A DNA stretch of 64,000 nt from CAZBWS01 sp964495705 (GTDB taxonomy: Bacteria > Pseudomonadota > Gammaproteobacteria > HTCC5015), in assembly GCA_964495705.1 (NCBI GenBank), contig CAZBWS010000004.1, positions 30,357-94,356 of the forward strand, read 5' to 3'. The stretch's first letter is position 1. The number at the start of each line of letters is the position of its first letter. Position numbers and translations under genes: made by a program. This document shows, one piece after another, positions 52,885-61,149 of the stretch. The notes beneath the pieces were generated by a model. The model saw only the letters and a program-made list of their open reading frames with translations. It was not told where the DNA came from and did no database searches.

Positions 52885-53952
52885 ATGCAACGTAAATATT
52901 TGATTATTCTTGGCGCAACCGTGTTGAGCTTAATAGGCTTTTACTTGGCCTTAGATTTGCTCAAGCCCAACCAACCACCACTTGCACAGCAACAGCTATC
53001 CCCAAGCGAGGTGATTGAAGGCGTCTATGCGGACGCGCAGCGCTGGCAGCGCAGTAGTTCAGCAGTTGCAGAGGCAGATGAAGTGTTGAGTGCTGACGAG
53101 CTGTACAAGCTTGCAATACAGGATTTGCCAAGCTCTTTGAAAGGCACAAGGATGGATGGAAGTTTTCGCCTGGATAGCAATGGTCGCCTGGTTGTTGAGC
53201 CCAGTGTGGTGCGCATATTTGAATATTTTATGAGTACTATCGGTGAAGACAGTCTAGAGACGATTATTTCACGTGTTAAAAACTTAATTGAAGCGGCATT
53301 GCCAGATACGGCTAAGGGTGATGCCCATCTACTCTTGGCGCAGTATTTAGACTACCGCCACCAGCAAGGTGAACTCATGCAAAACGCTCCTCAAATGAGT
53401 GGCAGCACTGATGAGTTGCGCGAGACATTCGAGCAAGTGAAACAGATGCGCCGTGATATATTTGGTGCAGATCATGCGGATAGTTTGTTTGAAGATGAAG
53501 AATCCTATATGGCGTTCAGCTTAAACAGTATGGAGTTGAATAAAGCGGGTTCCGAACAGACCGAGCTTGAAAATATTGCCAGCTTACGCGAACTGGCTGT
53601 TAATTTGCCAGAGTCACATAAAAAGGTGGTTGAAGAACAACTGGTTCAGCGCGAGCTGGATGAGCGAACGGCACTGCTAAAGCAAGACAATGCCTCTGCA
53701 GAGGAGCTGAGAGAAATGCGTGAGCAGCTTATTGGTACGGAGGCGGCTGAACGCCTTGGTACTCTAGATATACAGCGTGAGCAGTGGCAGCAGCGAGTGG
53801 ATAGCTTTAAACAAGCTTATCAGCAAGGCCTATCAACAATATCTGATGACGCCAGTGACGAGGAGAAGCAAGACCTTATGCAGTCGCTACTTGACCAGCA
53901 TGCAGAGAGCGAGCCAGAGCGTAAGCGTATGAAGGCTATGCTCGGTATATAA
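52885..53952 (+). CDS. lifO: lipase-specific foldase (lipase chaperone)
   Basis: 355 residues. An N-terminal membrane anchor (YLIILGATVLSLIGFYLAL), then LPSSLKGTRMDGSF, the RIFEYFMST match to the foldase signature RxxFDYFLSA, and a long helical C-terminal arm. Such foldases are anchored in the inner membrane and fold lipase in the periplasm before export by the type II system. The partner lipase is not in the window, although foldase and lipase genes usually adjoin. Confidence 0.85.
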   Translation: MQRKYLIILGATVLSLIGFYLALDLLKPNQPPLAQQQLSPSEVIEGVYADAQRWQRSSSAVAEADEVLSADELYKLAIQDLPSSLKGTRMDGSFRLDSNGRLVVEPSVVRIFEYFMSTIGEDSLETIISRVKNLIEAALPDTAKGDAHLLLAQYLDYRHQQGELMQNAPQMSGSTDELRETFEQVKQMRRDIFGADHADSLFEDEESYMAFSLNSMELNKAGSEQTELENIASLRELAVNLPESHKKVVEEQLVQRELDERTALLKQDNASAEELREMREQLIGTEAAERLGTLDIQREQWQQRVDSFKQAYQQGLSTISDDASDEEKQDLMQSLLDQHAESEPERKRMKAMLGI

Positions 53953-53958
53953 AAATAT

Positions 53959-55626
53959 TTATTCGGGATACAGGCTGAGTTTATTGTCTTGCTCGGCTTG
54001 TTTAGTCTCACTTAATTCGAAGCTCTGTAGAGCATCGATTACTGTCTTGCTACTCCAGGTACCTTGCTCGGCACGATAAAGCTGGGTATTAAGGTCTTCC
54101 AAAGCAGCGCGCAGAGGAGTATCTGCATAAATCATAATTTGACCGATGCTATTAATGTTTCTGTCAATCTCACTTCGTGCCCAATTAATCAATTGCTCTG
54201 CAGCTACAGTGGGTTGAACGCCTTGCAGTTGTTTAATTAATTGTTTTTTAGTGACGGTATTAGCGTTTACTTCGGTAACTTTTTTGGGCTTGCGCGGTGC
54301 ACGTTTTATTAGCCACAATAGAATCAATAAGGTGGTCAACCACAAGCTGGCAAAGACGATACTGACATACATCCATAGAGGGTTATTAGATGGTGTAGGT
54401 ATTGATGGTAAATGGTTTAGATCATTTACTGCTTGAGTACTTTCTGCACTGGGGGCTGTTGATGTAGGCGCTGTAATAACAGCGGCACCAGTCACCTCAA
54501 AACTAATCCCTTCTATCACTGCGGTTTCTGCCTTGTCACTTTGCGTATTCCACCATTGCAATTTAATGGACGGTATTTCATAGCGTCCAGGTTGGGTGGG
54601 AATTAAAGCAATTTTATCTGTGCGTTTAGCAATTACACTGCCGTTGCTCCAGTTGGTGTCGAGTTCAGGCTGATCGGGGTAGGCCTTAAGGTTATCGGGT
54701 AGTTGTAAGTCAAAATCAGGGATTTGTTCTGCCATCAAGCCGTCGGCAATGGTCGAGAGCGTTAGAGTAATTGGTTCGCCAACATTGAAATCTCCATCAC
54801 TGAGGTAGTGGCTTAGAGTGAGTTGCTTAGCGGGTAGCCAGGGTTGTTGGGCTGTGGGGGGCATGGCTTTGATGTTGAGTGTTAAGCTATTAGATCGGGC
54901 TTGCTTTGCAATAGTTTCATTTCCAAAAAATGAGCGGCGACCAGTTGGGAATTGTCCTTGGAATAAGATATTGTCGATAGAGACTCTGCCGCTGCGCTCT
55001 GCATATAAAATAAAGCGGCGCTCTTGGACCAAGTAGGGAGTACCATTTATATTGGCAGTGTAAATACTGTCTTCAGAACTGGCGCGCTTAGCCACGATAC
55101 CTTCAGGCATCGTGGGGTTTTCAAACTGACCGTTACCAAACTGTTTGTTGGAAAAAGCTTTGGCGGTGATGATTACCTGCCCTTGTACATAGGGTGAGTC
55201 GCTGCTGCTACTTAACTCTACATAGAAATCGCTACCAACGGCACTACTGCGTTTGCCTGCAGGCAATACTTTTAGGCTTAATGGAGAGCTAGTCAATTTT
55301 GACCACTGCAATACTGGAATGGTTATTACACCAGCTTGCTTAGCTCGAGCGGTAAGAATACGCTTAAAAGAATAGCGAGTACCGCTTGAACTAATTTGAC
55401 GGCTACTACTTTGGCTTATCCTTAAGATGTCAAAATTCTGTTTTAGTTTATCTAGTTCAGGTTCGCCATTAATACTTTCCGTCGCTTCAATAGTGATTTC
55501 AAAGGTGTCTTCTATATTTACCGGATTGCGATCCACCGTAACATTCAGTGCGGCCATTGCCGTGCTGGCCTGTAATGCGGATAGGCTAAAAACAAGGACA
55601 TAGAATAATTTTTTGAGGACTACCAT
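53959..55626 (-). CDS. BatD family protein
   Basis: 555 residues: signal peptide, several beta-sandwich repeats (VTVDRNPVNIEDTFEITIEA; GQVIITAKAFSNKQFGNG), a C-terminal membrane segment at about 420-440 and a cytoplasmic tail. The BatD/oxygen-tolerance family acts with BatA/B. It overlaps the upstream gene by seven bases. One ATGCGGATAG copy lies in the signal peptide region (LSALQAS). Confidence 0.88.
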   Translation of the reverse strand: MVVLKKLFYVLVFSLSALQASTAMAALNVTVDRNPVNIEDTFEITIEATESINGEPELDKLKQNFDILRISQSSSRQISSSGTRYSFKRILTARAKQAGVITIPVLQWSKLTSSPLSLKVLPAGKRSSAVGSDFYVELSSSSDSPYVQGQVIITAKAFSNKQFGNGQFENPTMPEGIVAKRASSEDSIYTANINGTPYLVQERRFILYAERSGRVSIDNILFQGQFPTGRRSFFGNETIAKQARSNSLTLNIKAMPPTAQQPWLPAKQLTLSHYLSDGDFNVGEPITLTLSTIADGLMAEQIPDFDLQLPDNLKAYPDQPELDTNWSNGSVIAKRTDKIALIPTQPGRYEIPSIKLQWWNTQSDKAETAVIEGISFEVTGAAVITAPTSTAPSAESTQAVNDLNHLPSIPTPSNNPLWMYVSIVFASLWLTTLLILLWLIKRAPRKPKKVTEVNANTVTKKQLIKQLQGVQPTVAAEQLINWARSEIDRNINSIGQIMIYADTPLRAALEDLNTQLYRAEQGTWSSKTVIDALQSFELSETKQAEQDNKLSLYPE

Positions 55627-57473
55627 GGGCGATCTTCACTTTGTGAGTTGGGGTTAGTTTGTTGGCGACGGCGGTATTCGTTTGCAAACTGATTGCGCAG
55701 TAAATTACCTGGCTTGTCGGGAATACGGCGCAGCCACTGTTGGGTCGCTTGTTCTACTTCCTGCTGCGTTTTATCTTTATACTCTTGTTCAAGTGCTTGC
55801 TGTTCATCTTCAGCCGCTTCTTTAGCTTGTTGTTCTGCTGATTTTTCTTGCTCAGAGGGCTCTTCCGTTTCAGGTTCTTGCTCTGTAGAGGGATCACTTT
55901 GCTCTGGTTCTTCGCTTTGTTGCTCGGCAGATTGTTGACTTTCTTGTTCTTCAGTTTCTTGCTGGTCTGATTCGCTGTTCTCTGACTGTTGTTCAGATTC
56001 AGATGAATTATCTTGTTGTTCATCTGATGGATCGCCGTCTTGGCTTGGGTCAGATTGTTGTTCCTGTTGTTTTTCTAATAGCTCTTTATTGTACAGCGCA
56101 TCCTCATGTTCAGTATCATGAGTCAATGCACTTTCATAAGCTTCTATCGCCTCTTTGACTTTGCCTAATTTTGCTAGGGCATTGCCTCGGTTGTAATGGG
56201 CTGTGGCATTGTCGATGCCGGCTAGTGAATCGACGGCGCTTGTATAGTCTTCAGCACGGAATTGGGCGCTGGCTTTCCATTGTGGATCATCAAAACGCTG
56301 TGCCGAATCATCAAATTGTTGTGCTTGAAAGCGTGCAGCAGCACGTTGCTCGCTATTGCGAAACAGGTCTTGCCACTGCCAGTCGTCCAGGGTTTCTGCT
56401 TGGGTGTTTGGTGAGTAGCTGAGGCTACTCAACAATAAAGGTGTGAGTATGGCGATAGATAGTACACCGCGTCTAAATAAGAAACTGGCTAGGAATAATA
56501 CGGGGAGTAACAACCAAGGGCCTTGCTCCAGCCACTGGTCGGCTTGTTGTTCTGTGCTTTGCAGTTCGTTTTCTAAGGGCGTGTTGTTAGACAGGGTTTT
56601 TAATATATCCGCATCACCAGCTGTGAGATTGCTATAGTTTCCATTGCCCTGGGAGGCGAGTTTACGCAAGCTGCTTGTCTCTTGTTTGACCACAACAATA
56701 TTGCCTTGCTTGTCTTTGATAAAGCCACCTGAGGAGGGGATAGGGGCGCCGTTACTCGTGCCAATACCTATGACTGATATTCTCGCTTTGGCTTGTTGTG
56801 CGGTGTTAATTGCGGCGCTTAGTACTTGTCCCTGTGTACCATCGGAGATAACTAATATATTACCTCTTGCACCTGCGTTATTGAGTAGTTCGACCGCTTT
56901 TTCAATGGCTTGAGATACGTCACTACCTTGCTCGGGCATGATATCGGTGGATAAAGAGGGAACAAGGGCAGCAATAGTTTTAGCATCATTGGTTAGGGGG
57001 CTAACGACAAAGGGCGCACCTGCATAGGCAATCAGCGCTGTTTGTCCCGTGCTGCGTTGCTGCAGAATATCTAATACTTTTAATCTAGCGCGCTGTATGC
57101 GGCTGGGTTTGATGTCCTGTGCATCCATTGATAGGGAGGTGTCTAATAAGATAACTAAGGCCGCCGTGTCATCAAACACGGGTTGTGGCACGCGCTCCCA
57201 CACGGGGCCTGCGAGTGCCAAAATAACAGGTAGACCTAGCACTAAAGGCCACAGCCAAGAGTGCTTTTTATCCTCTTGGTTTTGGCTCTCTACTACATAG
57301 GGCAACAACTCTGGGTCGCAGACTTTATGCCATTCTTTATTATCTCCCTGCTTTTTATAGAGCAGTAAGGCTATGACGGGTAGAGCGAATAAGAGCCAAA
57401 AAGCCCCTGGGCGCAAGCAGTGAAACTCGGCTAGACTAAAGCCTGTTATTAAGACTTGTAGTTGTTCAAGCAT
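55620..57473 (-). CDS. BatB-BatC-like VWA/TPR membrane protein
   Basis: 617 residues. Two N-terminal membrane segments, a VWA domain with MIDAS motif DTSLS, a third membrane segment near 325, then a TPR pair (AHYNRGNALAKLGKVKEAIE) and a long Gln/Glu/Ser-rich acidic tract (about 480-580) before a basic C-terminus (RRIPDKPGNLLRNQFANEYR). BatB and BatC functions are fused. The tract is low-complexity. It overlaps both neighbours by seven to eight bases. Confidence 0.88.
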   Translation of the reverse strand: MLEQLQVLITGFSLAEFHCLRPGAFWLLFALPVIALLLYKKQGDNKEWHKVCDPELLPYVVESQNQEDKKHSWLWPLVLGLPVILALAGPVWERVPQPVFDDTAALVILLDTSLSMDAQDIKPSRIQRARLKVLDILQQRSTGQTALIAYAGAPFVVSPLTNDAKTIAALVPSLSTDIMPEQGSDVSQAIEKAVELLNNAGARGNILVISDGTQGQVLSAAINTAQQAKARISVIGIGTSNGAPIPSSGGFIKDKQGNIVVVKQETSSLRKLASQGNGNYSNLTAGDADILKTLSNNTPLENELQSTEQQADQWLEQGPWLLLPVLFLASFLFRRGVLSIAILTPLLLSSLSYSPNTQAETLDDWQWQDLFRNSEQRAAARFQAQQFDDSAQRFDDPQWKASAQFRAEDYTSAVDSLAGIDNATAHYNRGNALAKLGKVKEAIEAYESALTHDTEHEDALYNKELLEKQQEQQSDPSQDGDPSDEQQDNSSESEQQSENSESDQQETEEQESQQSAEQQSEEPEQSDPSTEQEPETEEPSEQEKSAEQQAKEAAEDEQQALEQEYKDKTQQEVEQATQQWLRRIPDKPGNLLRNQFANEYRRRQQTNPNSQSEDRPW

Positions 57474-58476
57474 GGTTGAACCGCCTACTTAAAACACTTT
57501 CTAGGCCACTTGCCAGCAATAGTAATAGGCTGCCTAATAATGCGGCGGCCAAGGGGTAGTAAAACAGGGCTTTGCGAGGCTTAAAGCTCATCGCGTCTGA
57601 TTGAATAGGTTCTAGTTCATCAATCAATGCATAGATTTTTTTCAATTCGCTAGTATCTCTGGCACGAAAATATTGACCGCCAGTTAGTTGGGCAATTTTT
57701 TCTAAGGTGGCCGTATCAACGGATCGACTGTAGTTAGAGCCCAGACCAATCGTATAGATTTTTAAACCGTCTTTAGCCGCTAATTCTGCCGCTTTAAGAG
57801 GAGGGACTTTACTTCCTCCAGTACTTTGTCGGCCATTACTGGTTTCGTCTTTACCATCAGTAAGAAGAATTAATGTTTTGTCAGCGATATTGCTTTCGCG
57901 TAGCCGCTTTACGGCTAAGCCAATAGCATCGCCAATGGTGGTGCCATAGATGTTGTTGCGTATATCGTCCGCATCATTTAACTGAGACTTAGCAATATTC
58001 TCGATCACTGTTTTTCTGTCAAAGGTGAGAGGTGTTTGTAGATAAGGGAAAGCACCAAATACAATTAAGCCAATACGGTCGCCAATGCGCTTTTCAACAA
58101 ATTCTGTTGCTACTCGTTTTGTTACATATAATCGTGAAGCGTAGCGAGCACCAACACGCATATCTTGCTCGCGCATGCTGCCCGATAAATCTATCGCCAA
58201 CATCAAGTCGCGACCCTCAAGGGGGATTTCTATTTCCTCGCCCACCCAGACAGGACGCATGGCCGCCAATGTTAAAAGAGCATAGGCGAGCAAGGCAAGT
58301 AGCCATTTCAGTTGACTACTCTTGTTACTTTGTTGATCGGCAGCAGCACCGGCAAAATCAGCGACATTATCCACCAGTAAGGCGCTGGCTTGGGGTTTTG
58401 CAATTGCAGGTAATAGACGTGCGAGAAAGGGCAGCAGCAGTGCCATTGCAAGCCAAGGCCATTCAAATTCAAGCAT
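57466..58476 (-). CDS. BatA-like VWA domain membrane protein
   Basis: 336 residues. Membrane segments at the N- and C-termini and a VWA domain with an intact MIDAS DLSGS (about residue 95) and later LLTDGKDETS. Presumed partner of the MoxR ATPase; overlaps its neighbours. Confidence 0.9.
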   Translation of the reverse strand: MLEFEWPWLAMALLLPFLARLLPAIAKPQASALLVDNVADFAGAAADQQSNKSSQLKWLLALLAYALLTLAAMRPVWVGEEIEIPLEGRDLMLAIDLSGSMREQDMRVGARYASRLYVTKRVATEFVEKRIGDRIGLIVFGAFPYLQTPLTFDRKTVIENIAKSQLNDADDIRNNIYGTTIGDAIGLAVKRLRESNIADKTLILLTDGKDETSNGRQSTGGSKVPPLKAAELAAKDGLKIYTIGLGSNYSRSVDTATLEKIAQLTGGQYFRARDTSELKKIYALIDELEPIQSDAMSFKPRKALFYYPLAAALLGSLLLLLASGLESVLSRRFNHA

Positions 58477-59095
58477 CTGGACTTTCCTCGGCGGCGGGGT
58501 TGTTAAGTGCGTCGTTAACCATTTTTATTAGGCTATCCGCATTAAAAGCAATATTGGGGTTGTAAGGGGCTTGTGTGAGCGCGATAGCTGATTGGCTAAA
58601 TACAGTCCCGTAGCCAAAGTGCTGGTCAAGTGTCGCCAGCCAAGCAGGTCCTGTTAAACCCGCAAGTTGATTAGCCTGTTGCGGATTTTCCTTGACGACA
58701 GTTTTGCGCAGTAGCTGGGATAGCTCAATTGCCAGTTGCTGTTGATTTTGGCTGTTTACATACTGCTGTTGAATCATGGCCAGTTCCTCTTGAAGGGCTG
58801 GGCGCCAATTAACCGGTGCAGTGGCTTTTCGGGCTTGTTGCTTTACATATAGAGCACGCAGCCCAGTAATTAAGGCAATGACAAGTGCTAACACTAGCCA
58901 CCAACCGATAGCGGGTGGAAACCAAGACACCGTATCGGGAAGGTGAATGTCGCGAAGCTCGGCCTGTGGCTGGCCCTGAGCTTGTTGCTGAAGTTGTTGT
59001 AACACTTCAGGGGGCAAATTTTGTGGGTCAAACGCAGGCTGCTGACCTGTCGCGGGGCTATTGCTCTGATTGAAAATGCTAGGCTTGTCGCTCAT
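58469..59095 (-). CDS. DUF4381 family protein
   Basis: 208 residues. Gln/Pro-rich start, the LRDIHLPDTVSWFPPAIGWW block, one membrane helix at about 62-82, and a helical cytoplasmic part. DUF4381 members lie between DUF58 and VWA genes in this operon type. Function not known. Confidence 0.88.
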   Translation of the reverse strand: MSDKPSIFNQSNSPATGQQPAFDPQNLPPEVLQQLQQQAQGQPQAELRDIHLPDTVSWFPPAIGWWLVLALVIALITGLRALYVKQQARKATAPVNWRPALQEELAMIQQQYVNSQNQQQLAIELSQLLRKTVVKENPQQANQLAGLTGPAWLATLDQHFGYGTVFSQSAIALTQAPYNPNIAFNADSLIKMVNDALNNPAAEESPDA

Positions 59096-60018
59096 ACCGC
59101 CCCCACTTCTAACTGTTCGCGCAATTGTTCAATAGGGTCAGCTGCGGTGCTGCAGTCGACAAAGTGCATGCGGTGCTTGCGGGCTAAGTCTTGCAACGCT
59201 TGCTGGTGTTGAGCAAAGCGTTGTTGGTGCTGTTCGCGCTGTTGTTTACGACTGGTGTCTACTTGTATATCACGGCTGCCATCTTTAAAGCGGTACAGTC
59301 CCCCATTGGGCAACTGAGCTTCAATGGGGTCGTGTATACTAATCAGTGTGACTTCACAGTGGCGTGCGAGTTCGATGATATGTTTTTCTGTACTGCTATC
59401 TAAGCCATGAAAATCGCTGGCGATAAATACTAAGCTGCCAGGGCGTGCAGTGCGGCGTAAATGACTGAGGCTGTTGCTCAGTGCATCGCTATTGCGCACT
59501 TGTTGCCTAGACGTTTGATGCAAGTCACTCATGCGGTGGAAGAGATCCAGCACCGCATGTTTACCGCGTTGAGCCTTGAGGATCACATGCTCGTTCTCGG
59601 CAAATAACAGCCCGCCAATACGGTCGCCATTGAGGTTGGCAGACCAGGCGAGCAGGGCGGTGATGCGCGAGGCGATGACCGACTTAAAGGCGCCACGTGT
59701 AGCAAAGTGCATACTGCGACGATAGTCTACACATAGCAGTACGGGGCGTTCTTTTTCTTCTTGATAAAGTTTGGTGTGCGCTTGCGTGGTGCGCGCGGTC
59801 ACTCGCCAGTCGATACTGCGAATATCATCGCCTTGTTGATAGGCGCGTACCTGATCAAATTCCATGCCACGACCGCGCAGCTTAGACATGTGTGCTCCGG
59901 TTTGGCGCGCACGAATTTTGCCTTTAGCTAACTTAATATGCCGAGCATCACGGCGCAGGCTAACCAGTTGCTGCGGTGTAATAGAGACGGGGCTGGGTTT
60001 AACTGTCATAACAATCAC
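59092..60018 (-). CDS. DUF58 domain protein
   Basis: 308 residues. The DUF58 core (GRGMEFDQVRAYQQGDDIRS, IDWRVTARTTQAHTKLYQEE) and a VWA-like fold (LLCVDYRRSMHFA) are clear. Works with MoxR/Bat proteins in envelope stress or complex maturation in studied systems. Overlaps the DUF4381 gene by four bases. Confidence 0.92.
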   Translation of the reverse strand: MIVMTVKPSPVSITPQQLVSLRRDARHIKLAKGKIRARQTGAHMSKLRGRGMEFDQVRAYQQGDDIRSIDWRVTARTTQAHTKLYQEEKERPVLLCVDYRRSMHFATRGAFKSVIASRITALLAWSANLNGDRIGGLLFAENEHVILKAQRGKHAVLDLFHRMSDLHQTSRQQVRNSDALSNSLSHLRRTARPGSLVFIASDFHGLDSSTEKHIIELARHCEVTLISIHDPIEAQLPNGGLYRFKDGSRDIQVDTSRKQQREQHQQRFAQHQQALQDLARKHRMHFVDCSTAADPIEQLREQLEVGAV

Positions 60019-60021
60019 TGA

Positions 60022-60050
60022 ATGCGGATAGCCTGTGAGGTTATCCGCAA
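60022..60050. repeat. inverted pair of the uptake-like repeat between moxR and DUF58
   Basis: TGCGGATA (60023-60030) and TATCCGCA (60042-60049) form a hairpin with an 11-base loop in the 38-base gap between the two genes. There is no T-run, so it may attenuate or stabilise the transcript, or only mark the repeat. Confidence 0.7.
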
Positions 60051-60056
60051 CACGCT

Positions 60057-61022
60057 CTAGGCCACCGGCACGCGGCTAAGTAGCTCGGTGATGATCTTAT
60101 CCGCGCTCAAACCTTCCGCTTCCGCTTCATAGCTCACCACGATACGGTGGCGCAGTACGTCATGTGCGATAGCTTGCACATCCTCGGGGCCAACATAATC
60201 GCGCTCGTTCAACCAAGCGTGGGCGCGTGCACAGCGATCCAATGCGATAGAGGCACGGGGACTGGCGCCGTACTGAATCCACTGGGCCATGTCTTCGCCA
60301 TAGTTGGCGGGGTTACGAGTGGCCATTACTAGCTGCACTAAGTACTGCTCCACATTGTCGTTCATGTGAATGTCGAGCACTTCGTCACGGGCAGCGAAGA
60401 GTTGCTCTTGGCTGATCGGCTGTAGTGGCTCGGCAGGGGCGTTATCACTCTTCGCCTCGCCACGGGTGAGTCGCAGAATGTCTAGTTCTTCAGTGGCATT
60501 GGGATAGTCCACCCGTACGTGCATCAAAAAACGATCTAGCTGGGCTTCGGGCAAGGGGTAAGTACCTTCCTGCTCAATGGGGTTTTGCGTCGCCATGACT
60601 AAAAATAACCTGGGTAGAGGATAGGTTTCCTTGCCCACGGTGATCTGGCGCTCGGCCATGGCCTCTAGCAACGCTGACTGTACCTTGGCGGGCGCGCGGT
60701 TGATTTCATCTGCCAATACCAAGTTATGAAATAACGGGCCCTTTTGAAAATTAAAGCTGCCATCCTGGGGGCGGTAAATCTCGGTACCCGTTAAATCGCC
60801 AGGGAGCAGATCAGGAGTGAACTGCACACGGTGAAAATCTGCTTGCATGCCTTCGCTAGCGACATTGATAGCACGTGTCTTGGCTAAGCCGGGTGCGCCT
60901 TCAACAAGTAAGTGGCCATCGGCGAGTAGGGCAATCAGCAAGCGATTGATCAAATGCTCTTGGCCGATAATGCCCGTTTGAATATGTGATTTTAATTGTT
61001 GGATCGTAGCTTGTGTTGTCAT
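60057..61022 (-). CDS. MoxR family AAA+ ATPase
   Basis: 321 residues. Walker A EGAPGLAKTR, Walker B LVLADEINRAPAKVQSALLE, sensor MATQNPIEQEGTYPLPEAQL and the arginine-rich lid (GASPRASIALDRCARA). First gene of the Bat operon; the ATPase presumably remodels VWA-partner complexes. Confidence 0.95.
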   Translation of the reverse strand: MTTQATIQQLKSHIQTGIIGQEHLINRLLIALLADGHLLVEGAPGLAKTRAINVASEGMQADFHRVQFTPDLLPGDLTGTEIYRPQDGSFNFQKGPLFHNLVLADEINRAPAKVQSALLEAMAERQITVGKETYPLPRLFLVMATQNPIEQEGTYPLPEAQLDRFLMHVRVDYPNATEELDILRLTRGEAKSDNAPAEPLQPISQEQLFAARDEVLDIHMNDNVEQYLVQLVMATRNPANYGEDMAQWIQYGASPRASIALDRCARAHAWLNERDYVGPEDVQAIAHDVLRHRIVVSYEAEAEGLSADKIITELLSRVPVA

Positions 61023-61149
61023 AGTTCTTCGTGTTGCGATTTAGTGGTTTATAGAGCGGTGTTTGGTAGTTTTGTTCCGCTGTTGTTTACTTATTTGCAA
61101 TCTTTATGGGGATTGATGAATAGGCTTCAAGTGAGTTTTTTTAAATTTT

